A stretch of DNA of 64,000 nt from Nostoc sp. 'Lobaria pulmonaria (5183) cyanobiont' (GTDB lineage Bacteria; Cyanobacteriota; Cyanobacteriia; Cyanobacteriales; Nostocaceae). The translations under genes and the position numbers were made by a program. Of this stretch, positions 9,560 to 19,103 are shown piece after piece. The DNA is taken from contig NZ_CP026692.1 in assembly GCF_002949795.1 (NCBI RefSeq), positions 4,138,545-4,202,544 on the forward strand. The letters run 5' to 3'. Under the pieces are notes generated by a model. The model saw only the letters and a program-made list of their open reading frames with translations. It had not been told where the DNA came from and ran no database searches. Numbering within the stretch: position 1 is the stretch's first letter; each line of letters begins with the position of its first letter.

Positions 9560-10036
9560 ATGAGATGGGAAGAAGTTTGTGAACACAAACAATTACAAGA
9601 TTTACCCTTCAAAATTGAATTAAATAAATGGGGTCAAATCGTCATGAGTCCAGTCAAAATTAAACATTCTTTTTATCAAGGAAGAATCCAACGTTTATTG
9701 GAATCTTTATTGAATACAGGAGAAGTAATGCCAGAATGTGCTATCAACACATCAGACGGTGTGAAAGTTGCTGATGTTGTCTGGTGTTCAGAAGAACGAT
9801 TTTCTCGAATTGAAGATGAAGTATCAGCGTCTATTGCACCAGAAATTTGTATAGAAGTCAAATCAACTGGTAACACTTTGGAAGAAATGGAATTTAAAAG
9901 AAATTTATACTTAGAAGCTCAAGCTATTGAAGTATGGTTATGTAATGAACAAGGTCAAATTAAATTCTATAATCAGCAAGGTGAATTAGGACAATCTTTG
10001 TTAGTTCCTAAGTTTCCTAAACAAATTAAACGGTAA
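9560..10036 (+). CDS. Uma2-family (DUF820) putative endonuclease
   Basis: 158-residue protein of the Uma2/DUF820 family, a PD-(D/E)XK nuclease-like fold greatly expanded in cyanobacteria. Visible landmarks are the central VADVVW strand, EICIEVKS carrying the putative active-site E-x-K, and the terminal IEVWLC strand. The family is usually 180-210 residues, so this copy is short at the N-terminus but keeps the nuclease core. Biological role is unknown; links to mobile elements have been suggested for the family. It sits directly downstream of the MITE-like element and has no operon partner. Confidence 0.85.
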   Translation: MRWEEVCEHKQLQDLPFKIELNKWGQIVMSPVKIKHSFYQGRIQRLLESLLNTGEVMPECAINTSDGVKVADVVWCSEERFSRIEDEVSASIAPEICIEVKSTGNTLEEMEFKRNLYLEAQAIEVWLCNEQGQIKFYNQQGELGQSLLVPKFPKQIKR

Positions 10037-10301
10037 TTGTAGAGAAGAGGGGAGAGAGCGTAGTTTACCGCCGTAGGCATCGCCTAAATTACCTATTTTA
10101 AAAAACATCTTAAAATTATTCGTAAACTCTACTTCGATGCTAAATAAAAATAATAGTTACTTGATTTAAATTATTCTCTCTTTCATAAATGACGCAATAT
10201 TAACCTTGGCAAAGGGTGAAGGTAAACAATTATTTACTTTCACCTTTAATGCTTTGCTCCATCTAAGCAAAAAGTTTAATATCTTTATCCTTCTTGTGTA
10301 G

Positions 10302-10769
10302 TTAAAACGCGACAGATTGTGCTGTACCAGTTAAATGGATTGTCGTATAGGTTTGTCTTTGCCCCTGGTTGAATTTAGGAATTACAGAAAAGAGATTTGT
10401 TGTTGTGATTCCCTTAGTTTCAACTGGCGCTGAGTTGCTTTTTCCAAGGTTTACACGGGGTAAAATCAAAGTAAATACGGTATTGCCAGTATCTACTGTC
10501 TTACGGATAGTTACAGTTACTAGTGTACCAATTTCTGTTTCTACACTACGGATCTGATCGGTACCTTGAAAGTTTAATGTCTGTTGCTTATCTTTATAGG
10601 TAAAAAGGGGCTTGCCAGTAAAGCTTGTGGTTGAGTAACTAATGCTGACATTCTTACCTTGAAATTGGTATAAGTTTGGTACTGCTTCTGAGGCTTGAGC
10701 TGATAATACAGGTATTGCTGTTAACAGCATACCTAATGTAAACGATCCAATTAAGTTTGTTGTTTGCAT
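10302..10769 (-). CDS. Secreted hypothetical protein
   Basis: 155 residues with a clear signal peptide (hydrophobic IGSFTLGMLLTAIPVLSAQA, likely cleavage after the ASA/QAS region near residue 27). The mature part is beta-rich with alternating Thr/Val strands and many Thr/Ser, with no cysteines or recognisable catalytic motif. It is probably periplasmic or exported. No family is recognised. It is transcribed divergently from the M16 peptidase gene, with about 360 bases between them. Confidence 0.75.
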   Translation of the reverse strand: MQTTNLIGSFTLGMLLTAIPVLSAQASEAVPNLYQFQGKNVSISYSTTSFTGKPLFTYKDKQQTLNFQGTDQIRSVETEIGTLVTVTIRKTVDTGNTVFTLILPRVNLGKSNSAPVETKGITTTNLFSVIPKFNQGQRQTYTTIHLTGTAQSVAF

Positions 10770-11133
10770 ATCTCAAAAAGTTGTTGCTAATTTGACGGAG
10801 ATACCTGTGGTAATGGGATGACAACAGGCATCAAACCAATTTAAAAAAAGAATATTCCGAAAATTGTGTCAAATGGAACACATTGTAAAAGTTGTTAATA
10901 TACTTACAATAATTTCTAATATAACGTAAAAATTTTATCTGCAAACCTGATTACTCTCAGTAGATTTAATGGCGTAAATCCAGCTACCATCTCAATTAAC
11001 CAAACAAATTGCTTGAGCGACTTGTTAAAGGTAGGCAAACATTCCGCCACAGTGTACTAGCAACTTGAGTTAGATTTAGATTTTGAAATACCCTTTGGGG
11101 TTTTATTTTAAAATTGGAAATTTTGTATTGCTT
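10770..11133. other. Divergent intergenic region, 364 bases
   Basis: AT-rich region between the secreted-protein gene and the M16 peptidase. An imperfect inverted repeat, TTGTAA ... TTACAA near 10883-10908, could be an operator, but no regulator can be named. No RNA gene or conserved element is seen. Confidence 0.4.
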
Positions 11134-13950
11134 ATGAAACGGCGATCGTACATGCTTCTAGGATTTTTCCTCAGCCTGCTTTTAACTATCGTGCCCCCCT
11201 CAGGCAATTTCACTAATGCTGCAATACCAACAGCAGTCACACCTGTCTCTGCTCTCTCATTCACCCAAGGAGTGCAAAAAACGGTATTAGACAACGGCTT
11301 AACGGTACTAACTAAAGAAGTTCATACCGCTCCAGTGGTGAGTGTGCAAGTTTGGTATAAAGTTGGTTCGCGCAACGAGGTGAAGGGAGAGAATGGCATT
11401 TCTCACCAGCTAGAACATTTGATGTTCAAAGGCACAAATGACCGTCCAGTACAGTTTGGACGGTTGTTTAGTGCTTTGGGTAGCCAGTTCAATGCTTTTA
11501 CTAGTTATGACGAAACAGCTTACTTTGGCACAGTGCAGCGAGACAAATTAGAAGCACTGCTGACACTGGAAGCCGATCGCATGAAAAACTCCTTAATTGG
11601 GACTGAACAACTCACCAGTGAAAAGCGGGTGGTGATCTCCGAGTTACAAGGGTACGAAAATTCACCAGGCTATCGCCTGAGTCGGGAAGTGATGCGAGCT
11701 GCTTTCCCCAATCGAGCCTATGGCTTATCGGTGGGAGGCACAAAAGCCGATGTAGAAAAATTCACGCTGGAGCAGGTACGGAATTATTACCAAACCTACT
11801 ACAGCCCAGAAAATGCCACATTGGTGATTACCGGGGATTTTGCCACAGAACCCGCACTCAAAGTTGTGAAAGAAACTTTTGGTAAGTTATCGCAACGAGC
11901 AAAAAAGAATACGCCACTCCATAATGCCAGCAGAGCAATTGATAATTCCTCGGCATCTTCTTCCATTGCCGACGCTTCCCCATCTACCCCTGTTGCTAAA
12001 AAAGCGCCAATACTCCTCAAGCAACCTGGAAGTGCAGCACTATTGCAAGCGGTGTATCCTCTGCCAGATATCAAACATCCTGATGTTCCGGCAATTGATT
12101 TGATGGATGCTATTCTCACAGGTGGGCGTAGCTCTAGGCTTTATCAGGCTTTGGTGGAATCTGGACTCGCAAGTTCAGTGAGTGGTGGTGCTGCTGAACT
12201 CATCGAACCGGGTTGGTATGAAATTGATGCTACGGCGGCTCCTGGTCAAGAGTTGGGGAAAATTGCCCAGGTACTCCAGGAATCTTTAACAAAATTGCAA
12301 CAGCAGCCTGTCACCTCAGAAGAGTTAAAGCGCGCGAAGACGCAACTGCAAGCCTCGTATATTTTGGGAAACCAAGATATCACTAGTCAGGCTAATCAAC
12401 TGGGGTATAATCAAACGATCGCAGGGGATTATCATTTTATTGAAGGGTATCTAGCTGCGATCGCTAAAGTTACCCCTGCTCAAGTCCAGAAAGCAGCGAA
12501 AACTTACCTCAATCCGGCTCAACAAACCATCGGCTTCTTTGAGCCGACTCAACCAGATGGTAAACCAGGGAGTTCTAACGCTGGCTCTGGACGCACGGTG
12601 GAAAATTTCAGCCCTGGTAAGCCTGTAGATCCAGCAGAACTAGCAAAATATTTACCACCTGCCACATCAGAGACAGATTCTAATAAACAATCACTACCAG
12701 AAGAGTTTACCTTAAAGAATGGTTTGAAGGTTCTGCTGTTAAGCGATCGCAACCTTCCCACCATTAATCTGAGTGGACAAATTGACGCTGGTAGTGAATT
12801 TGACGGCAATCAAAAAGCTGGATTAGCGAATATAACTGCAAATAACTTAATGAATGGGACGCAGACTAAAAATGCTCTGACCCTAGCAAAAACCTTAGAA
12901 GACCTGGGAGCCGGTTTGAGCTTCAGTGCTAGCCGCGAGGGAACTAATGTTAGCGGTGAGGGACTTTCAGCAAATCTGCCAATATTGATTCAAACTCTAG
13001 CAGATGTGTTAGAAAACGCCACTTTTCCAGCCGATCAGTTAGAACTGAGTCGCCAAAGGGCACTGACAAGCCTGAAAGTCCAGCTAGATGACCCTAGAGG
13101 ACTAGGACGACAAGTATTCCAGCAAGCAATTTATCCTGAAAATCATCCGTTCCACAGCTTTCCCACAGGCGAGAGTTTAAAGACCATTACTCGTGATGAT
13201 TTGCTTGGCTTCTACCAGACACACTACCGACCGGATACCACAACGATCGCAATAGTTGGAGACTTCGATCGAGTTAAGGTAAAAGCTTTGCTAAATCAGG
13301 TGTTTGGTAAATGGCAAGCCACAGGTAAGCCACCTGTTCTCAAAATCCAAACCGTACCATTTCCGCAAACTTTGACACGTGTAAACAAAGTAATTCCTGG
13401 TAAAGCTGAGGCTGTGACATACATCGGCTACAATGGCATCTCTCGGAAAGATCCGCGTTATTATGCGGCACTAGTGCTAAATCAAATTTTGGGTGGTGAT
13501 ACCTTAGCCAGCCGCCTCGGTACGGAAGTGCGCGATCGCCAAGGTCTAACCTATGGTATATATAGTGGTTTTGCCGCCGGAATCAATCCCGGGCCGTTCT
13601 TGATTCAAATGCAAACTGCTCCTGGAGATGCCCAAAAAGCGATCGCCAGTACTCTTGCTTTACTAAAACAGTTACGCGAGCAAGGAGTTACTGAAGCTGA
13701 ATTCAACGCAGCAAAACGCTCAATTACCAATAGCTACCCTGTGGATTTAGCTAATCCTAGTAATGTATCAAGTATCATTTTGGATAATGCTGTTTTAGGG
13801 CTTTCACGGTCAGAAATCCGAGAGTTTCCCCAGCGGATTCAAGCAGTTACTATGGCTAATATGCAACAGGCAATTGAAAATTTAATTAAGCCAGAAAATC
13901 TGGTGATTGTCACTGCTGGCCCTGGAGATGCTGTAACCAAAGGCAACTAA
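11134..13950 (+). CDS. M16 family zinc metallopeptidase (insulinase/pitrilysin type), two-domain
   Basis: Exported protease of about 938 residues with duplicated M16 halves. The N-terminal half has the inverted zinc motif HxxEH (His91, Glu94, His95 in HQLEHLMFKG) and the downstream EKRVVISELQGYE region supplying the third ligand. The C-terminal half begins near residue 500 (LPEEFTLKNGLKVLLL) and lacks HxxEH, as in other inactive partner halves. The ATG at 11134 was preferred over an upstream TTG at 11083 because it gives a compact signal peptide (MKRRSYMLLGFFLSLLLTI). A strong hairpin (14002-14034) follows the gene. Confidence 0.92.
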   Translation: MKRRSYMLLGFFLSLLLTIVPPSGNFTNAAIPTAVTPVSALSFTQGVQKTVLDNGLTVLTKEVHTAPVVSVQVWYKVGSRNEVKGENGISHQLEHLMFKGTNDRPVQFGRLFSALGSQFNAFTSYDETAYFGTVQRDKLEALLTLEADRMKNSLIGTEQLTSEKRVVISELQGYENSPGYRLSREVMRAAFPNRAYGLSVGGTKADVEKFTLEQVRNYYQTYYSPENATLVITGDFATEPALKVVKETFGKLSQRAKKNTPLHNASRAIDNSSASSSIADASPSTPVAKKAPILLKQPGSAALLQAVYPLPDIKHPDVPAIDLMDAILTGGRSSRLYQALVESGLASSVSGGAAELIEPGWYEIDATAAPGQELGKIAQVLQESLTKLQQQPVTSEELKRAKTQLQASYILGNQDITSQANQLGYNQTIAGDYHFIEGYLAAIAKVTPAQVQKAAKTYLNPAQQTIGFFEPTQPDGKPGSSNAGSGRTVENFSPGKPVDPAELAKYLPPATSETDSNKQSLPEEFTLKNGLKVLLLSDRNLPTINLSGQIDAGSEFDGNQKAGLANITANNLMNGTQTKNALTLAKTLEDLGAGLSFSASREGTNVSGEGLSANLPILIQTLADVLENATFPADQLELSRQRALTSLKVQLDDPRGLGRQVFQQAIYPENHPFHSFPTGESLKTITRDDLLGFYQTHYRPDTTTIAIVGDFDRVKVKALLNQVFGKWQATGKPPVLKIQTVPFPQTLTRVNKVIPGKAEAVTYIGYNGISRKDPRYYAALVLNQILGGDTLASRLGTEVRDRQGLTYGIYSGFAAGINPGPFLIQMQTAPGDAQKAIASTLALLKQLREQGVTEAEFNAAKRSITNSYPVDLANPSNVSSIILDNAVLGLSRSEIREFPQRIQAVTMANMQQAIENLIKPENLVIVTAGPGDAVTKGN

Positions 13951-14001
13951 TTAGATCAGATATACAGCAATCCTATGTGATTGGTAAAAATTGCCAGGCT
14001 T

Positions 14002-14034
14002 AGATGCCCGACTTCTTTGAGAAATCGGGCATCT
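14002..14034. terminator. Bidirectional terminator-like hairpin between converging genes
   Basis: A perfect 10-bp stem, AGATGCCCGA with TCGGGCATCT, lies between the M16 peptidase and cysA, which converge here. The flanking ACAGCAATCC (13964-13973) and the internal CCCGACTT/AAATCGGG resemble the MITE-like element at 34556-34655, so the hairpin may derive from that repeat family. Confidence 0.7.
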
Positions 14035-14090
14035 CATTATTTATGAATAACTTAGGATTAGCTAATATCGACTCCTGCCCTCTGCCCTTT

Positions 14091-15107
14091 TCAAATTGAA
14101 TAAGACACTGGAAAGGACTTTGCATCCTTTGGCTTCACATACACTCGCTGTAGAGGTTCTAACTCTAAGTCATTAAAGCGATCGCGTGTTAAATGCGCCG
14201 TCAATACTTGTCCATCATCGAAAGTTAATTCCACCTGAATTTCCCAACCCAAATGTATCAATCGGCTTACTGTTGCAGGTGTAGTGGTACCGTTAGCAGC
14301 CTTTTCTAAAATCACATCTTGCGGACGCAAAAAGACTTGTGGGTGTGGCGCATCAAACCCGCTGCTTTGAAAAATCTTCGAGGTGCTGGGTAACACATTC
14401 ACCGGGCCGATGAAACTCATCACAAATGCAGTGGCGGGATTATCGTAAATTTCTGCTGGTGTCCCCACCTGTTCCACACGTCCTTTATTCATCACCACAA
14501 CCTCATCGGAAACTTCCATTGCTTCCTCTTGGTCGTGGGTGACGAAAACTGTGGTAACATGAACTTCATCATGGAGGCGGCGTAACCATGCCCGTAAATC
14601 TTTGCGGACTTTAGCATCAAGTGCCCCAAAAGGTTCATCTAGCAATAAAACTTCCGGTTCTACTGCCAATGCCCTTGCTAAAGCTACCCGTTGTCTTTGA
14701 CCACCCGAAAGTTGTGATGGATAGCGATCGCCTAATCCACTCAATTGCACCAATTCCAGTAACTGTTCTACTCGCCCCTTAATTTTCTTTGGCTGTGCCT
14801 TGCGAATTTCTAAGCCAAAGGCAATATTCTGCCTAACAGTCAGATGCTTGAATAGGGCATAGTGTTGAAACACAAACCCAATATTTCGCTGTTGCACGCT
14901 TTGGTATGTAGCGTCCTTACCGGTAAGCAGGATTTTGCCGCTATCTGGCATTTCTAAACCTGAAATTAACCGTAATAGCGTAGATTTACCCGATCCCGAT
15001 GGCCCGAGCAACGCAACTAACGAACCACTCTTAATTTCCAGGCTGACCCGATCGACTGCCTTGAAACTTCCGAATTGTTTGGAGACGTTCTCAACTACTA
15101 TACCCAC
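14091..15107 (-). CDS. cysA: Sulfate/thiosulfate ABC transporter ATP-binding protein CysA
   Basis: ATPase that powers import of sulfate or thiosulfate with permeases CysT/CysW and a binding protein. 338 residues: Walker [10 protein letters not shown] (about 35-43), Q-loop FQHYALF, signature LSGGQRQR, Walker [13 protein letters not shown]-loop VTHDQEEA, then a C-terminal TOBE-like regulatory domain from about 240. The PVNVLP motif after the nucleotide-binding domain is typical of CysA. No permease or binding-protein gene is next to it, so this is an orphan or split locus. Molybdate or other CUT1-type specificity is less likely given the overall match. Confidence 0.88.
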   Translation of the reverse strand: MGIVVENVSKQFGSFKAVDRVSLEIKSGSLVALLGPSGSGKSTLLRLISGLEMPDSGKILLTGKDATYQSVQQRNIGFVFQHYALFKHLTVRQNIAFGLEIRKAQPKKIKGRVEQLLELVQLSGLGDRYPSQLSGGQRQRVALARALAVEPEVLLLDEPFGALDAKVRKDLRAWLRRLHDEVHVTTVFVTHDQEEAMEVSDEVVVMNKGRVEQVGTPAEIYDNPATAFVMSFIGPVNVLPSTSKIFQSSGFDAPHPQVFLRPQDVILEKAANGTTTPATVSRLIHLGWEIQVELTFDDGQVLTAHLTRDRFNDLELEPLQRVYVKPKDAKSFPVSYSI

Positions 15108-15207
15108 TGCTGCTGTACCTCTGCAACTAAATCTACAGATCCTTGGTAGGATTACTGTGTCTTACATATACCATACATTGTTATTTCTGGATGAACAAGA
15201 TTTAGCT

Positions 15208-15330
15208 ATTGCAACTGCCGCAATTGAGGAAGCTACAGTCAGCACCATTGCAATCTAGGAAACTGCAATCAGCACGGCTGAAATACCAAATTGCGTATAG
15301 TACTTATGTACGATGCGTAAGTCCTATATT
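15208..15330. repeat. Imperfect 30-bp direct repeat and MITE-end remnant upstream of chlP
   Basis: Two neighbouring 30-base units starting near 15220 and 15250 share GCAAT-GGAA-CT-CA-TCAGCAC spacing. Near 15311 the sequence ATGCGTAAGTCCTAT resembles the ends of TA-targeting MITEs. A short AATGCCC heptanucleotide tract follows near 15350-15366. Nothing else is seen in the 385-base gap before chlP. Confidence 0.45.
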
Positions 15331-15492
15331 CTTCATTCTTCCCAACACTCAATGCCCAATGCCCAACTCTAATTCGTATCGAAACATTAAGGAATATTGC
15401 ATTTAAGCAGAAACCTGAAGGTAAAGCGCCAAATCACCAGAAAGACCGTGGTAGTATGCTCTCGGTAAATGTGAAGATTGGGAGAAAGACCT

Positions 15493-16713
15493 TTGACACT
15501 ACGGGTTGCTGTTATTGGGTCAGGCCCTGCTGGTTCATCTGCCGCAGAAACACTGGCAGCCTCTGGGATTGAAACCTACCTGTTTGAGCGGAAGCTAGAC
15601 AATGCAAAGCCTTGTGGGGGCGCAATTCCCCTATGTATGGTGAGTGAATTTGACTTACCACCAGAGATTATCGATCGCCGGGTACGGAAGATGAAAATGA
15701 TTTCGCCTTCCAATCGCGAGGTTGATATCAATCTGGTAAATGAAGATGAATATATAGGAATGTGCCGCCGGGAAGTGTTGGATGGCTTTTTGCGCGATCG
15801 CGCGGCAAAAGTAGGTGCAAATTTAATTAATGCCACTGTTCATAAACTCGATATACCAGGAAACAATACCGATCCTTATACTATTCATTACATTGACCAC
15901 ACAGATGGTATATCACAGGGTATAGCCAAAACTCTGAAAGTGGATCTAATTATTGGGGCGGATGGGGCTAATTCTCGCGTTGCTAAAGAAATGGACGCTG
16001 GGGATTACAATTATGCGATCGCTTTCCAAGAGCGAATTCGCTTACCCGAAGACAAAATGGCCTACTATAACGACCTCGCCGAAATGTATGTCGGTGATGA
16101 CGTTTCTACCGATTTCTACGCTTGGGTTTTCCCCAAATATGACCACGTAGCTGTCGGTACTGGTACAATGCACATCAATAAAGCCAGCATCAAACAGTTA
16201 CAAGCTGGTATCCGTGCCCGTGCTTCCGAGAAGCTAGCAGGCGGTAAAATCATCAAAGTCGAAGCGCACCCCATTCCTGAACATCCCCGTCCTCGTCGTG
16301 TCGTTGGTCGCATCGCATTGGTGGGAGATGCTGCTGGTTATGTTACCAAATCCTCTGGTGAAGGTATTTATTTTGCTGCTAAATCTGGGCGGATGTGTGC
16401 CGAAACCATTGTGGAAACATCTAATGGTGGTAGCCGGATTCCTACAGAAGGCGACCTGAAGGTTTACCTGAAGCGTTGGGATAAAAGATACGGACTCACT
16501 TACAAGGTGCTGGACATTCTGCAAACTGTATTCTATCGTTCTGACGCTACCCGCGAGGCATTTGTGGAAATGTGCGATGACCTCGATGTACAACGGCTAA
16601 CATTCGATAGCTATCTGTATAAGACGGTTGTCCCAGCTAATCCCATCACCCAACTGAAAATTACTGCCAAAACTATTGGTAGTCTAATTCGGGGTAATGC
16701 CCTTGCACCTTAA
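15493..16713 (+). CDS. chlP: Geranylgeranyl diphosphate/geranylgeranyl-chlorophyll reductase ChlP
   Basis: NADPH- and FAD-dependent reductase that saturates the geranylgeranyl chain to phytyl for chlorophyll a, tocopherol and phylloquinone, associated with thylakoids. N-terminal FAD motif VIGSGPAGSSAAE, GRxP-region PCGGAIP, and the second FAD motif GRIALVGDAAGYVT are present. A TTG at 15493 preceded by GGGAGA at the right spacing gives 406 residues, matching the usual 406-407; the longer frame from 15478 also starts with TTG and would put the ribosome site inside the gene. An alternating inverted repeat follows at 16798-16846. Stand-alone gene. Confidence 0.95.
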   Translation: MTLRVAVIGSGPAGSSAAETLAASGIETYLFERKLDNAKPCGGAIPLCMVSEFDLPPEIIDRRVRKMKMISPSNREVDINLVNEDEYIGMCRREVLDGFLRDRAAKVGANLINATVHKLDIPGNNTDPYTIHYIDHTDGISQGIAKTLKVDLIIGADGANSRVAKEMDAGDYNYAIAFQERIRLPEDKMAYYNDLAEMYVGDDVSTDFYAWVFPKYDHVAVGTGTMHINKASIKQLQAGIRARASEKLAGGKIIKVEAHPIPEHPRPRRVVGRIALVGDAAGYVTKSSGEGIYFAAKSGRMCAETIVETSNGGSRIPTEGDLKVYLKRWDKRYGLTYKVLDILQTVFYRSDATREAFVEMCDDLDVQRLTFDSYLYKTVVPANPITQLKITAKTIGSLIRGNALAP

Positions 16714-16797
16714 TTGAGTAGGACTTCCAACAAATAAATTACCCGATTTTGCCCGTTGGAAAGAATGTCAAGTTGAAATTGATGGGTAAACAATTTC

Positions 16798-16846
16798 GTA
16801 GTAAGGACTTTAGTCCTAGATTTTTAAGCGCTGAAGTGCTTACTAC
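16798..16846. repeat. Palindromic dispersed repeat (GTAGTAAG...CTTACTAC)
   Basis: GTAGTAAGGACTTTAG at the left mirrors CTGAAGTGCTTACTAC at the right, giving an imperfect hairpin of about 49 bases. This looks like a common Nostoc dispersed palindrome. It may end transcription of chlP or of the converging peptidase gene. Confidence 0.55.
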
Positions 16847-16916
16847 AAACTCATCATATTTAATGAGACATACCACTTGTTAATTTGTGAAGTTAGTCAA
16901 AAGTATTTATTTATAC

Positions 16917-18929
16917 TCACAATCCATGCTTGCTATACCAATTAAGATAGCGTTGTAGGCGATCGCGCTGGTAAGTTGGCTTGCTAATATCGTGGGATTG
17001 CTCAGGATAAATAATCAATTGAGTATCAACCCCTAAACTTTTGAGTGCTTCATACATCTGCTCAGAGTTGTGCAACGGAACCTCAGCATCGCGATCGCCA
17101 CCCAGAAATAGTGTTGGTGTCACAATTCGGTCGGCGTGCAGGAACGGAAAAGAAACTCGTAGCCAAGTCTTGAGGTTTTTCCACGGCACGCCCAGTTCCT
17201 GTTCATAGTCATAAACATACTCGTCAGTACCGTATCCTGCCAAAATATTGGAAATGCTAGCTCCACTTACCGCAGCTTTGAAACGGGTATCTTGAGCGAT
17301 AGTATAGTTTGTTAACATACCACCGTAGCTCCATCCACCTATTCCCAACCGAGATGGATCGGCTATTCCTTGTGCTTCAACGTAGTCAACAGCAGCAAGG
17401 ACATCTTGAACATCTTTATTTCCCCAGTCAGCGTAAATAGCCTTCGAGAATGCTTCACCCCGTCCCGAACTACCCCGTGGATTAACTGCAACGACAACAT
17501 AACCTTTTGCTGCAAACAGCTGCCAGTTAAACATAAACTGGTTTGTGTACTGCCCGACTGGACCACCATGAAGCTGAAGGAGTGTTGGGTATTTCTTTCC
17601 TGGTTGAAAATTCGGTGGTTTGACTAAAAAACCGTGGATTTGGGTGCCATCTTTACTCTTGAAACTAATTTCTTGCGTCGTTCCTAATAGAAGTTGGACA
17701 AGCAATTCCTGGTTTTGGTGCGAGATTGAACGCAGTTCAGTGCCTTTGAGGGCAAAAACCTCACTTGGCTGCTGCGGCATTGAGGATAACAAGGCAATCT
17801 TGTCGTCACCCCCTAAGTCAAAAGCGCTGATATTTCTGCGTCCAGCTAGCAATCGCTCTATTTTACCGCCTGTTACTGGTACTTTTGCTAGGTGAACATT
17901 GCCATCGTCTTCCAGCAAAAACAGAATTGATTTGCCATCAGATGTAAAGCGTGGCTTAACAACATTGCGATCAAGTTTTGCTGTTAACAGGCGTGGAATA
18001 CCTCCTTCCGATGGAATAACGGCAAGATGGTAAACAGCGTACTCAATTAGCTTTTGAGGGCCTCCTTGCAGATAGGCTATTAACTTCCCATCTGGACTCC
18101 AAACAGGTCGGCTACCCCAGGATGGATCGCAATCGGGGACTTCATTGGTAGTTATTTGATGTACTTTTGCTCCTGGTTGGGCGTTGATTGTGTAAACATC
18201 CCAATTGTTATGCCGATCAAAATCAGCACCGCGCTTGCTGACAAAAGCAATCTCCTTTCCATCTGGAGACCAGCTGGGCAAATACTCATTAAACTCACCT
18301 GGCGTTAGAATATCTGCTTTGTGGGTTGCTAAGTCAAACACGTAAAGGTGTTCACGACTTTTTCCGAGATATCCAACGCCGTCTTCCTGAAATTGAAACC
18401 GATCAATGACAATTGGCTGTGCCGTCTTTTGTTCGTTGTAAGTTTTTTGGGGTGGATCGTCGGCGATTACAGCCAGTTGTTTGCCATCGGGCGACCAAAC
18501 GAAATCAGAAACGCCTCCTGGAAAATCTGAAATCTTTTCTGCTTCTCCACCGACAAGATTCAGCAGCCAAATTTGATTGCCTTCACTGTCGGACTGACGA
18601 CTGGAGAGAAAGGTCAGATACTTTCCATCAGGACTGAAACGAGGAGAACTTTCGCTATCTTTGCTGTTAGTTAATTTTAGGGTGCGGGAGCCATCCCACG
18701 AAGTCATATAAATATGGTTGTTGACAGAATCATTATTGATATCGGTACTCTTGACCGTATAGGCTATCCAAGCTCCATCGCTAGAAATTTGCGGTTCGCT
18801 GACTTGGTGGAGAGCAGACATATCGTCTAGGGTAATCAGCCGCTTGGACGTTGCTTGAACCTTGAGACTCGTACTGATCAAAGCAGCGATCGCACCACAA
18901 GCGAATACCAGTTGCCTAAACCTTTTCAT
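16917..18929 (-). CDS. Exported S9 family peptidase (acylaminoacyl/dipeptidyl-peptidase type)
   Basis: About 670 residues. A signal peptide (MKRFRQLVFACGAIAALIST) precedes a TolB/WD-like beta-propeller with repeated SPDGK blades (about 40-390) and a C-terminal alpha/beta hydrolase. Nucleophile Ser534 is in GWSYGG, Asp in GGDRDAEVP and His in EQSHDIS. The domain order and the SPDG blades fit the S9C/S9B group, not the S9A enzyme at 6275. ATG at 18929 was chosen over GTG at 18950 because it starts directly with the basic n-region. Probably periplasmic. The substrate is unknown. Confidence 0.9.
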   Translation of the reverse strand: MKRFRQLVFACGAIAALISTSLKVQATSKRLITLDDMSALHQVSEPQISSDGAWIAYTVKSTDINNDSVNNHIYMTSWDGSRTLKLTNSKDSESSPRFSPDGKYLTFLSSRQSDSEGNQIWLLNLVGGEAEKISDFPGGVSDFVWSPDGKQLAVIADDPPQKTYNEQKTAQPIVIDRFQFQEDGVGYLGKSREHLYVFDLATHKADILTPGEFNEYLPSWSPDGKEIAFVSKRGADFDRHNNWDVYTINAQPGAKVHQITTNEVPDCDPSWGSRPVWSPDGKLIAYLQGGPQKLIEYAVYHLAVIPSEGGIPRLLTAKLDRNVVKPRFTSDGKSILFLLEDDGNVHLAKVPVTGGKIERLLAGRRNISAFDLGGDDKIALLSSMPQQPSEVFALKGTELRSISHQNQELLVQLLLGTTQEISFKSKDGTQIHGFLVKPPNFQPGKKYPTLLQLHGGPVGQYTNQFMFNWQLFAAKGYVVVAVNPRGSSGRGEAFSKAIYADWGNKDVQDVLAAVDYVEAQGIADPSRLGIGGWSYGGMLTNYTIAQDTRFKAAVSGASISNILAGYGTDEYVYDYEQELGVPWKNLKTWLRVSFPFLHADRIVTPTLFLGGDRDAEVPLHNSEQMYEALKSLGVDTQLIIYPEQSHDISKPTYQRDRLQRYLNWYSKHGL

Positions 18930-19103
18930 TTTTCTTGTAAAAATTAGCACAGACGCTAATTCTACATCTGTTGGTCACTTTGGTGGGTGTTACTTGCAAC
19001 TTTATTTTACAAACAGCCTCCTCTAACTTGTCACGCTTCGGGAGAGGCATAGATTTAGGTATGCTGTACTCTTAACTTCAGCGATAAATTGCTTTTTGAA
19101 TAA

